DNA of 64,000 nucleotides from positions 3,505,365-3,569,364 of the forward strand of contig NZ_CM002139.1 of assembly GCF_000454545.1 (NCBI RefSeq), in the 5' to 3' direction. Position numbers and translations under genes: made by a program. The notes under the pieces were generated by a model that ran no database searches, was not told the DNA's origin, and worked only from the letters and a program-made list of their open reading frames with translations. Numbering within the stretch: position 1 is the first letter of the stretch; the number at the start of each line of letters is the position of its first letter. Source of the stretch: Xanthomonas cassavae CFBP 4642 (GTDB lineage: Bacteria; Pseudomonadota; Gammaproteobacteria; Xanthomonadales; Xanthomonadaceae). Shown piece after piece: positions 54,277 to 64,000 of the stretch.

Positions 54277-54747
54277 TCAGGCGCGATGGTAAGGATGGTT
54301 TGCCAACATGGCCGCCGCGCGATACAGCTGCTCGGCCACGATCAGGCGCACCAGCATGTGCGGCAGGGTCAACGGGCCGATCGACCAGCTTTCGCTGGCG
54401 CTTTTCAGTACATCCGCGGCGTGACCTTCCGGGCCGCCGATCAGGAATGCCAGGTCGCGCCCCTGGCTGCGCCAATGCTCCATGCGCTGGGCCAGTTGCT
54501 CTGAACTGAGCGGGCGGCCCGGCACGTCCAGCGCCACTACATGCGCGCTCTTCGGCAACGCCGCCAGCACGCGGCGACCTTCGTCGTCGATGGCGCGTTG
54601 CGCGTCGCGTCCCTTGCCGCGCAGGCCGGGTTCGATCTCGACCAGCTCCAGCGGCATCCAGTGCGAGAGACGTTTCTGATATTCGGCAAACCCCTGCGCC
54701 ACCCAGGACGGAGCGCGTTCGCCAGTGGCGATCAATCGGCATTTCAT
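54277..54747 (-). CDS. rlmH: 23S rRNA (pseudouridine1915-N3)-methyltransferase
   Basis: A 156-residue homodimeric SPOUT methyltransferase that methylates pseudouridine 1915 in helix 69 of 23S rRNA on 70S ribosomes. The SPOUT knot is visible: LAFLIGGPEGH (about 99-109) and the C-terminal SIGPLTLPHMLVRLIVAEQLYRAAAMLANHPYHRA, identical in plan to E. coli RlmH (155 residues). I chose ATG 54747 (MKCRLIATGER), since homologues start there; ATG 54753 adds two residues. In other gammaproteobacteria it directly follows rsfS, but here two extra genes separate them. Confidence 0.97.
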   Translation of the reverse strand: MKCRLIATGERAPSWVAQGFAEYQKRLSHWMPLELVEIEPGLRGKGRDAQRAIDDEGRRVLAALPKSAHVVALDVPGRPLSSEQLAQRMEHWRSQGRDLAFLIGGPEGHAADVLKSASESWSIGPLTLPHMLVRLIVAEQLYRAAAMLANHPYHRA

Positions 54748-54867
54748 CGGCACATGATATCCGCGTCACAGCCCGGGCATCCCGCGACGGTTTGTCGTCG
54801 CGTGTCATGGTGTGGTTATGGCCGGCAATTAGTGTCGCTCGACCACCCAGCCCGCAGGAGTCGTTCG

Positions 54868-56403
54868 ATGCCGATTTTCGATCCCGCCCGCCGCCAGGTT
54901 CTCAAGGGAAGCGCCGCCTTGATGGCCGCTGGCGCCCTTGGCAGCTTGAGCGCCTTGCAATCGCGCCAGGCCCGGGCCGCCACGTCTACGTCGGCGCGAC
55001 TTGCGCCGGTTCCCAGCCGCTACGGCCCGCTGGCACCGGTGGCCGACCAGAGCACCGGATTGCCGCTGCTGCAGCTGCCGCGCGGTTTCAGCTACCGCTC
55101 GTTCGGCTGGAGCGGCGACCGCATGGACGATGGCCAGCCCTGCCCCGACCGTCACGACGGCATGGCCGTGGTCGGCCTGCGCCGGCCCGACTGGCGCCCG
55201 GGCAGCGACCCGCTGCGCGGCCTGGAATACGTCTTGATCCGCAATCACGAACGCGGCGCCGGCAGCCCGTTCCGCGCACCGGCGATGTACGACACCGGCA
55301 TCGTCAGCGGCACCCAGTCCGCCGGCGGCGGCACCACCACGCTGAGTTACGGCCGCCGTGGCTGGGGCAGCCTGGAACCCAGCCTGGGCGGCACCCTGGT
55401 CAACTGCGCCGGCGGCCCGACCTCGTGGGGCACCTGGCTGAGTTGCGAAGAGATCAAGACCAATGCGGTGTCCAGCACCGGCCGCAAGCACGGCTACGTG
55501 TTCGAAGTGGACCCGGACAGCCACCGCACCACCGGCCGGCCGCTGGTGGGCCTGGGCCGCTTCAGCCACGAGGCGGTGGCGATCGACCCGCGCACCGGCA
55601 TCGTCTATCTCACCGAAGACGACCGCAACAAGGCCGGGCTGTACCGCTTCATTCCCAACGACCGGCGTGGGCGTAACGGATCGCTGGAGAACGGCGGCCG
55701 GCTGCAGGCCGCGCGCGTGCGCGGTCGCCGCAATGCCGATCTGACCGTGACCAGCATCGGCCAGCAATTCCAGCTGGAATGGGTGGATATCGAAGAACCG
55801 GATCTGGACAGCATCGCCGCGCCGGCAGGCTTTGCAGATATCGGCGCCAACGACACCTTGAGCGGCCCGTTTGCGCAGGCCTGGGCCGATGGCGCGCTGC
55901 GCATGAGCCGCGGCGAAGGCATCTGGTACAGCTACGGCAAGCTGTTCATCGTCGACACCAGCACCGGCGTGGACGCGCAGGGCAGGCGCGGTTACGGCAA
56001 TGGCGCAGTGTGGGTGCTGGACCTGTTCACCCAGCGCCTGAGCGCGCTGTTTGTCAGCGGCAACCAGCTCGCCGCGCACAACCCGGACAACGTCACCGTG
56101 AGCGCGCGCGGCGGCGTGGTGCTGTGCGAGGACGGCGGCGAAAGTCCGGACGAGTACGGCCCGGGCGCACGCCTGCTGGGCCTGACCCGCCAGGGCGAGT
56201 CGTTCTATCTGGCCAAGAACAACGTGCAGCTCACCTCGCAGCAGATCGCCAACGCCGGCAAGACGATTGCCGAGGGCGACTACCGCGATACCGAGTTCTG
56301 CGGCGCCTGCTGGGACCCGTTGGCGCGCACCCTGTTCGTCAACATCCAGACCCCGGGCATCACCCTGGCGATTACCGGGCCGTGGGAACGCGGACCGTTG
56401 TAA
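54868..56403 (+). CDS. DUF839 (PhoX-like) protein with Tat signal
   Basis: A 511-residue exported protein of the PhoX/DUF839 family, beta-propeller proteins that include the calcium- and iron-dependent alkaline phosphatase PhoX. The N terminus has a twin-arginine signal (RRQVLKGSAALMAAGALGSLSAL), implying export of a folded, metal-loaded protein. Visible segments are GLEYVLIRNHERGAG, GGTLVNCAGGPTSWGTWLSCEE, GRFSHEAVAIDPRTGIVYLTEDD and NPDNVTVSARGGVVLCEDGGESPDEYGP, typical of the family's metal-site loops. Phosphatase activity is likely but not shown. It lies between rlmH and the J-domain gene, an insertion in the conserved rsfS-rlmH pair, and is divergent from rlmH. Confidence 0.88.
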   Translation: MPIFDPARRQVLKGSAALMAAGALGSLSALQSRQARAATSTSARLAPVPSRYGPLAPVADQSTGLPLLQLPRGFSYRSFGWSGDRMDDGQPCPDRHDGMAVVGLRRPDWRPGSDPLRGLEYVLIRNHERGAGSPFRAPAMYDTGIVSGTQSAGGGTTTLSYGRRGWGSLEPSLGGTLVNCAGGPTSWGTWLSCEEIKTNAVSSTGRKHGYVFEVDPDSHRTTGRPLVGLGRFSHEAVAIDPRTGIVYLTEDDRNKAGLYRFIPNDRRGRNGSLENGGRLQAARVRGRRNADLTVTSIGQQFQLEWVDIEEPDLDSIAAPAGFADIGANDTLSGPFAQAWADGALRMSRGEGIWYSYGKLFIVDTSTGVDAQGRRGYGNGAVWVLDLFTQRLSALFVSGNQLAAHNPDNVTVSARGGVVLCEDGGESPDEYGPGARLLGLTRQGESFYLAKNNVQLTSQQIANAGKTIAEGDYRDTEFCGACWDPLARTLFVNIQTPGITLAITGPWERGPL

Positions 56404-56410
56404 TGCGGTT

Positions 56411-56445
56411 GGCGCTGTCTGAGGGCACCACCTTCAGACAGCGCC
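56411..56445 (+). terminator. Hairpin after the DUF839 gene
   Basis: A perfect 12-bp stem, GGCGCTGTCTGA / TCAGACAGCGCC, with an 11-base loop starts eight bases after the stop. No T-run follows, so it may act in mRNA stability rather than termination. Confidence 0.55.
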
Positions 56446-56695
56446 GCAACCGTGGTGACGTGCGATCGCCTGCAGTGCAGCGCTGGTGGCGCCATCTACC
56501 GCCGCCCCGCATCGCGCGCAGGAATACCCACGATTTGAGCGTCCCTATCGCCAAGCGCTCAGCCCACGGCGGCCACCGGCGGCAACTGCAGGCCAGCGCA
56601 ATGCAGCGCTGCATCAGGGCAATGCGGCGAGGATGCATGATCGCCCCAAGACAGCGCTCGTCAACCTGCACGCCAACGCGCGAGGCAGGCCCCGC
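56446..56695. other. Intergenic region, no gene seen
   Basis: About 250 bases between the DUF839 gene and the convergent J-domain gene. Open frames here are Arg/Pro/Ala-rich shadows. No regulatory element is recognised. Confidence 0.5.
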
Positions 56696-57435
56696 TCAGT
56701 TGAACGCGAAGCGGCTGCGTTGCAGCTTGAGCCAGCGCTTGACCGCCTGTGCATCGTCCAACGCACGCATCGCGCGCACGTCCCGCCGCAGCTCGCCCAC
56801 ATCGTCGGATACATCCCGCTTGTACTGCGTCAGCAGCTTGTCCAACCGCTCGGGTTTGGGTTGCGTCGGCAGGTCCAGCCCGTACTCGTCGCAAAAATCC
56901 ATCGCGTGCAGAGTCAGCTGGTGCTTGAGCTCCTTGCACTGACGGTCAAGCTCGCGGTTGTATTCCTGCAGCCGAACAGGGGTGATCGCATCCACTCCCT
57001 GCGCATCCAGCAGACCGATCTCCGCCTGCAGTTCGAGCAGGCCTAGCAGATCGTTAGCCTTGTAGGCGGCATTGAGGCGCTGCATGAGTTCGGTACGGGT
57101 GGCGTGATCGCTTGCGTCGCTGGCCCGGTCCGGGTGCAGACTGCTGGCCAGCTTGCGATACAGCTCGCGCAACGGAGGCGGCTGCACCTGTACCGCGGCG
57201 GCTTTTTCTTCCGAGCGGCGACGCCTTTGCTGGCTGCCCCGCTGTCTGGCCTGCTCGCGGGCATTCTCGGCGTCTGCCTGTGCCTGGTCGAGGCGCGCGT
57301 TGACCCGCTCGAAGAGCTCCTCGGGCGAATGCGTGCGGGCGACAGTCCCGCGCCGCCCGCCGCCCCTGGCGCCCGGCTTAGTTGCTGTAGCGCACTGGAG
57401 ACGGGCACTTCGGGCAGCGTGGCCTTGCGGGGCAT
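56696..57435 (-). pseudogene. J-domain (DnaJ-like) protein, frameshifted
   Basis: Two overlapping minus-strand frames together make one protein of about 246 residues. The start frame (ATG 57435, MPRKATLPEVPVSSALQQLSRAPG) runs about 30 codons and then becomes Ser/Arg nonsense. The second frame carries SPEELFERVNARLDQAQADAENAREQARQRGSQQRRRRSEEK, then the J-like PPPLRELYRKLASSLHPDRASDASDHATRTELMQRLNAAYKANDLLGLLELQ, and ends SRFAFN. No start codon opens the second frame upstream, because an in-frame TGA lies just beyond. The span is 740 bases, one short of a multiple of three, so a 1-base deletion near 57335-57360 in a G/C-rich run is the simplest cause. HPD of the J domain is present. A sequencing slip is possible. 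Confidence 0.8.
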
Positions 57436-57444
57436 GCGATTGAG

Positions 57445-57855
57445 TTACTCGGAATCGACGACGTCATCGCCCTCGGGCCGCTGGTCGCCCACTGTCCACA
57501 GGCGCTCCAGCGCGTAGAACTCGCGCACGCGCGGCAGCATCACGTGCACCACCACGTCGCCCAGGTCCACCAGCACCCATTCGGCTTCGCGCTCGCCTTC
57601 CACGCCCAGCGGCATCACATCCAGGCGCTTGGCGAACTTGACCACTTCGTCGGCGATCGACTTGACGTGGCGGGTCGAGGTCCCGGACGCGATCACCATG
57701 TAGTCGCAGACGCTGGACTTGCCGCGCACATCGATCTCGACCACGTCCTTGGCTTTCAGTTCCTCGACGGCGTCGCGTACGGTGGCCAACAGGGCCGGCA
57801 CGGACGGCGGCGGATTCGGAATGGAGGTCTTGATGACTTGGGCTGGACTGGTCAA
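57445..57855 (-). CDS. rsfS: Ribosomal silencing factor RsfS
   Basis: A 136-residue protein of the RsfS/Iojap family, which binds L14 on the 50S subunit and blocks joining with 30S during starvation. The core is [44 protein letters not shown] followed by [35 protein letters not shown], fully typical. The start is probably TTG 57855 ([10 protein letters not shown]): no ATG or GTG lies in frame near the expected N terminus. A perfect TATAAT -10 box lies 28 bases upstream (57883-57888). It follows nadD on the same strand. Confidence 0.93.
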   Translation of the reverse strand: MTSPAQVIKTSIPNPPPSVPALLATVRDAVEELKAKDVVEIDVRGKSSVCDYMVIASGTSTRHVKSIADEVVKFAKRLDVMPLGVEGEREAEWVLVDLGDVVVHVMLPRVREFYALERLWTVGDQRPEGDDVVDSE

Positions 57856-57877
57856 AGCGGCAACTCGATGGAATTGG

Positions 57878-57895
57878 CCTGAATTATAGGCCGGT
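57878..57895 (-). promoter_or_regulatory. Promoter -10 box and palindrome before rsfS
   Basis: On the minus strand the sequence reads GGCCTATAATTCAGGCC: a consensus TATAAT (57883-57888) inside a short GGCCT / AGGCC palindrome, between the stop of nadD and the TTG of rsfS. A -35 box is not obvious. Confidence 0.55.
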
Positions 57896-57911
57896 CCGGG
57901 CGAACGCGTGT

Positions 57912-58829
57912 TCAGCTCGCCGGGCGGGCGCAACCGTACAGGCCGTGCTGCGCGATAAACCCCGCCACGGCGGCCGGCACCAGAACCTGCCAGTCGGCGC
58001 CGCTGGCGATGCGGGCGCGCACCGCACTGGCCGATTCGCCACGCAACGGCTGCTGCAGTCGCCACAGCCGGCCGGCCGGCGACGTTGCCAGTTGGTCCAC
58101 GCTGGCCGCCCACCTGCCCTGCACCGCCGCTGCAAGCGCTGGGGAATGGGCCAGATCCAGCGCAGTGCCCGGGCGCGCGGCAATCACCAAATGCGCCAGC
58201 CCGAACAGCGCCTCCCACTGGTGCCACTGGCTCAGCTCGACAAAGGCATCGGCGCCCAGCAACCAGGCGATCGGCGTCTGCGGACCCAGCGCCGCGCGTA
58301 GCTCGCGCAGCGTATCCACCGTGTAGGACGGCGCACCGTCGGCACGCGCGCGTTGCAACTCGCGAGGATCGAGCCTCAACCCGGGCTGGCCGGCAAGCGC
58401 CAGCGCCAGCATCTGCGCGCGCTGCGCAGCGGTGGCGCCAGGCGCGGCACGATGCGGCGGGTCGGCGGCCGGGACCAGATGCATCACCGCACCGAGCGCG
58501 TCGCGCGCCGCGCAGGCAATGGCGAGGTGGCCCAGGTGGATCGGGTCGAAGGTGCCGCCGTAGTAAAGATGGAGCTGGGAATCGGGATTCGGGATTCGGG
58601 AATCGGAAGAGCCCGGGGCCGCAAGGTGTTCGGCATGGAAGTGTTGCTGTTCCTGCGACCCGGAAGAGCTGGTTGCAAGGCTGGGCTGCGCAAGCTGGTC
58701 GGAATGGGCTCGCTGCCCTTCACCTTGCCCTTCACCTTGCCCTTCACCTTGCCCTTCACCTTGCCCTTCACCTTGCCCTTCCCGGGTCCCCGGTCCCGGG
58801 TCCCGGGTCCCGGCTCTCCCCGCCCTCAT
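57912..58829 (-). CDS. nadD: Nicotinate-nucleotide adenylyltransferase with repeat-encoded N-terminal extension
   Basis: The last 220 residues are a standard NadD, which joins ATP and nicotinate mononucleotide in NAD synthesis: [11 protein letters not shown] (91-101), the [10 protein letters not shown] loop and the C-terminal [13 protein letters not shown]. The usual start near LHLYYGG has no ATG, GTG or TTG codon. The only in-frame start found is ATG 58829, which overlaps the holA stop (ATGA) and so looks translationally coupled. This gives an 85-residue N-terminal extension beginning [10 protein letters not shown] and containing about five EGQG units, encoded by 12-bp tandem repeats, then a Ser/Gln/His-rich stretch. 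The reading frame is kept because the unit is a multiple of three. An upstream non-canonical start remains possible. Confidence 0.85.
   Translation of the reverse strand: MRAGRAGTRDPGPGTREGQGEGQGEGQGEGQGEGQGEGQRAHSDQLAQPSLATSSSGSQEQQHFHAEHLAAPGSSDSRIPNPDSQLHLYYGGTFDPIHLGHLAIACAARDALGAVMHLVPAADPPHRAAPGATAAQRAQMLALALAGQPGLRLDPRELQRARADGAPSYTVDTLRELRAALGPQTPIAWLLGADAFVELSQWHQWEALFGLAHLVIAARPGTALDLAHSPALAAAVQGRWAASVDQLATSPAGRLWRLQQPLRGESASAVRARIASGADWQVLVPAAVAGFIAQHGLYGCARPAS
58715..58780 (+). repeat. 12-bp tandem repeat inside nadD
   Basis: Five perfect copies of GCCCTTCACCTT and a partial sixth. On the nadD strand they encode repeated Glu-Gly-Gln-Gly. Immediately beyond (58781-58815) are GGTCCCGG-type short repeats. 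Unit number changes would lengthen or shorten the protein by four residues without breaking the frame. Confidence 0.93.
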
Positions 58830-59854
58830 GCCAGCAATCTCACCGCGCGCGCTTCGGCCACTGCGACCAGCAGGCGCTCCAGGCCGACCCAGGCGTCACC
58901 GTCGGCGCGGCCCTTGGCCATGCGGTCGACCAGCCCGGCCTCGGCGACAAAGCGCTCCCAGCGGCGCGGTTCGGGGTGGCGCTGCAGCGCGCGCTTGAAC
59001 GGGGCCTGGCGGGATTCCCAGATGCCCTGCGATTTCATTTCAGCGGCCAGGTTGCCGCCGTTGGCCTGCACCTTGGCCAGCGCGGCGGTGCGCAGCAGCT
59101 CCTTGATCAGGATCGGCATCAGCGCGGCGACCGCCTCACCCTCGGCGCGCAGGCCGGCCAGCATGCGGATCACCGCGACCGGCTGGCCCGAAAACACGGT
59201 CTCGGCCAAGCGGAACACGTCGTAACGCGCCGCGTCGGCCACCAGCGATTCCATTGCGTCCAGATCCAGCGTCTTGCCGTCGGCCAGCAGCGCGAGCTTG
59301 TCGATCTCCTGCGCGGCGGCCAGCAGGTTGCCTTCCACCCGCTCGCTCAACCGCTGCACCGCAGCGGCGTCGGCGCGCAGGCCCTGGCTGCGCAGGCGGC
59401 GTTCGATCCAGTCGGACAGTTCGTGCGGCTTGATCGCCCAGGCCACCGCAATGGTGCCGAGACGGCCCACCGCATCGGCCCACTTGCCCTGGTGCGCCTT
59501 GCTCCAGTCATTGGCGGTAATCAGCAGCACCACGTCCGGCGGCGGATTGGCGCAGAAACGGGTGATGACCTCGGCGCCGTCCTTGCCCGGCTTGCCGCTG
59601 GGCAGGCGCACTTCCACCAGCCGGCGCGGGCTGAACAGGCTGGGCGCGTTGAAGCTGGCGTCGAGCTGGTTCCAGTCGAACTCGCGGCCATCGGCATCGA
59701 ACACCTCGCGCTCGCTGATGCCTTCGGCACGGGCACGGGCGCGCACGGCGTCGGCGGCCTCGAGCACGCGCAAGGTTTCCGGGCCGGCGATCAGATAGAC
59801 CGGCTGCAAGGGCTGGTTGGACTGGCCGGCCAGCTGTTCTGGGCGAAGTTCCAT
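58826..59854 (-). CDS. holA: DNA polymerase III subunit delta
   Basis: The 342-residue delta subunit of the clamp loader, which opens the beta sliding clamp. It shows the N-terminal YLIAGPETLRVLEAADAVRARA (about 19-40), LFSPRRLVEVRLPSGKPGKDGAEVI, VLLITANDWSKAHQGKWADAVG and the C-terminal helical KELLRTAALAKVQANGGNLAAEM region. The length equals that of E. coli HolA (343). Its stop overlaps the nadD ATG. It lies downstream of lptE with about 170 bases between, in the conserved leuS-lptE-holA-nadD order. Confidence 0.95.
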   Translation of the reverse strand: MELRPEQLAGQSNQPLQPVYLIAGPETLRVLEAADAVRARARAEGISEREVFDADGREFDWNQLDASFNAPSLFSPRRLVEVRLPSGKPGKDGAEVITRFCANPPPDVVLLITANDWSKAHQGKWADAVGRLGTIAVAWAIKPHELSDWIERRLRSQGLRADAAAVQRLSERVEGNLLAAAQEIDKLALLADGKTLDLDAMESLVADAARYDVFRLAETVFSGQPVAVIRMLAGLRAEGEAVAALMPILIKELLRTAALAKVQANGGNLAAEMKSQGIWESRQAPFKRALQRHPEPRRWERFVAEAGLVDRMAKGRADGDAWVGLERLLVAVAEARAVRLLA

Positions 59855-60022
59855 GACTACAAACGCGCGTGGGACGGAAACGTAACGGACAGGGCTGCGT
59901 CAGCAGCGGTCACCCCGGCAGGGCCGCGGCACGGTAACCGCGACCTGCGCCTGGCGCAGGCCGATGCCGGACACCTGGCGCGGTTGCCCGGCACCTGCGC
60001 GGACGGGCTGGTCACCAGCTGC

Positions 60023-60664
60023 TCAGTTAGTGGACGAGGACGCGGGCGGCAGCGACGCCGGCACGCTCGATTCCGGCGTGGAGGGCTGCACCGGCGGTGT
60101 GGCGGCTGGCGGCAGCGGCGCGCTCGGGGTGCTTTCCAGGCCTTCGCCACGCTGCACGCGGGCACGCACCACGCTGTCGATCCGGCGCAGGATCGAGGCA
60201 GACATGTCCTTGCGCAGTTCGTCGGCGAGGATCTCGCGCTCGGTGGCAGTACCGGTGGCGTCCACCGGCGGCGACACGTAGTCGCGCGACAGTTCGATCA
60301 CCTGCTGCGGTACCAGCACCGAACCGTTGGCGGTGGTGAGGGTGAAGATGGCGGCGTAGCGCAGGCTGTATTCCTGTGCACGGCCCTGGCTGTCGATGGC
60401 GATCGGCAGGTCGCCCCAGCGTTCGGACAACACCTGCAGCTGCGCAAAGCCGGTCTTGGCCTCTTCCTCGGCCACGGTGGCACCGGCGGCCTTGAGGCCA
60501 CGGCGCAGCAGCTTGGCCAGCTCGCTGTACTGCACGGCGGACTGCACCTTCACTGCCGGGGTATCGGGTGGCAACGCAAGCGAGTTGCGCAGATGGAAGC
60601 CGCAGGCGGTGAGGCTGGAGACCAGGACGAGGGACGCAGCGAACGCAGTAGGAAATCGGATCAT
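60023..60664 (-). CDS. lptE: LPS-assembly lipoprotein LptE
   Basis: A 213-residue outer-membrane lipoprotein that plugs the LptD barrel and helps insert LPS. The signal is MIRFPTAFAASLVLVSSLTACGFHLRN, with lipid Cys in LTAC, followed by the characteristic GFHLRNSLALP and SLRYAAIFTLTTANG, then ELSRDYVSPPVDATGTATEREILADELRKDMSASILRRID. The C-terminal 40 residues are a Pro/Ser/Ala-rich tail not usual in E. coli LptE. ATG 60664 is chosen (60670 adds MP). Position between leuS and holA confirms the identity despite low sequence conservation. Confidence 0.93.
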   Translation of the reverse strand: MIRFPTAFAASLVLVSSLTACGFHLRNSLALPPDTPAVKVQSAVQYSELAKLLRRGLKAAGATVAEEEAKTGFAQLQVLSERWGDLPIAIDSQGRAQEYSLRYAAIFTLTTANGSVLVPQQVIELSRDYVSPPVDATGTATEREILADELRKDMSASILRRIDSVVRARVQRGEGLESTPSAPLPPAATPPVQPSTPESSVPASLPPASSSTN

Positions 60665-60945
60665 GGGCACAGTCTGGAGGAGCGCCCCGGCGGCGGCAAC
60701 AGGCGGCTAGCCTGACGCAGCCCGCGTGAACGGGGCTTGATAAGGCGCCGCTCCAAAGCGCGGCGCCCGATAAGGACAAACGCGTCGCCACGCGTCATTG
60801 CACTGCATCGTCAGACCATCCCCCGCCTGCAGTTGGCCACGCGCCGGCGCAGCCAGTGCCGAACCGCCGCAGCAACCTGACCGACGCATGGTCACGCGCC
60901 CGTGCAGTGGCTACCGGAAGGCAGCCGCACCGACAGGCGCAAGCA

Positions 60946-64000
<3,055 letters not shown>

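Overview
The window is high-GC DNA with the gene set and gene order of a plant-associated gammaproteobacterium of the Xanthomonadaceae. Xanthomonas is the best fit: it has Oar-like TonB-dependent receptors, tandem M13 and M35 secreted peptidases, GTAG-type palindromic repeats, GGGAATC-type short repeats between genes and a perfect Clp/CRP-type operator. The species cannot be fixed by reading. No rRNA, intact tRNA, CRISPR array, transposase or integrase was found.

Layout. 1-1330 is a lower-GC, atypical stretch holding the C-terminal remnant of an unrecognised gene. 1391-4790 carries a broken dienelactone hydrolase, a HIT protein, two tiny paralogous membrane proteins, dcd and apbC/mrp. 5115-11661 has a frameshifted TonB-dependent receptor, a 98-bp direct repeat and an intact Oar-like receptor. 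11773-20365 has a phytoene-dehydrogenase-like flavoprotein and three tandem M13 peptidase genes: one intact, one broken, and one intact in frame but lacking key catalytic residues. 20441-30467 holds REP-like repeats, a rhomboid protease, an alkyltransferase-like protein, glutathione reductase, a DadA-like oxidase, a DUF418 protein, SlyD, two NlpC/P60 hydrolases, a methyltransferase and a dicarboxylate symporter. 30615-36970 has an alkaline phosphatase with an altered metal ligand, tilS-xseB-ispA, an 870-bp gap and an M35 peptidase.

37040-48503 contains a DUF4870 protein, pmbA, yjgA, tldD, a DUF6065 protein, yhdP, rng and maf. The maf-rng-yhdP-tldD order matches that of other gammaproteobacteria, with the DUF6065 gene inserted between yhdP and tldD. 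48633-53905 has a SIMPL protein, a second Oar-like receptor and a TonB-family gene with a late amber codon. 54277-64000 has the conserved leuS-lptE-holA-nadD-rsfS...rlmH block, interrupted by a frameshifted J-domain gene and a DUF839 (PhoX-like) gene, and ends in a partial membrane-protein gene.

Two themes stand out. First, the accessory genes are decaying: five are broken by single-base indels or nonsense codons and the TonB-family gene has lost its last strand, while the housekeeping genes are intact. Sequencing error must be excluded for the indels. Second, several proteins are intact in frame but altered at key places: an M13 paralogue with HEXXR instead of HEXXH, an alkaline phosphatase with His in place of a zinc-ligand Asp, and a NadD with a long repeat-encoded N-terminal extension.
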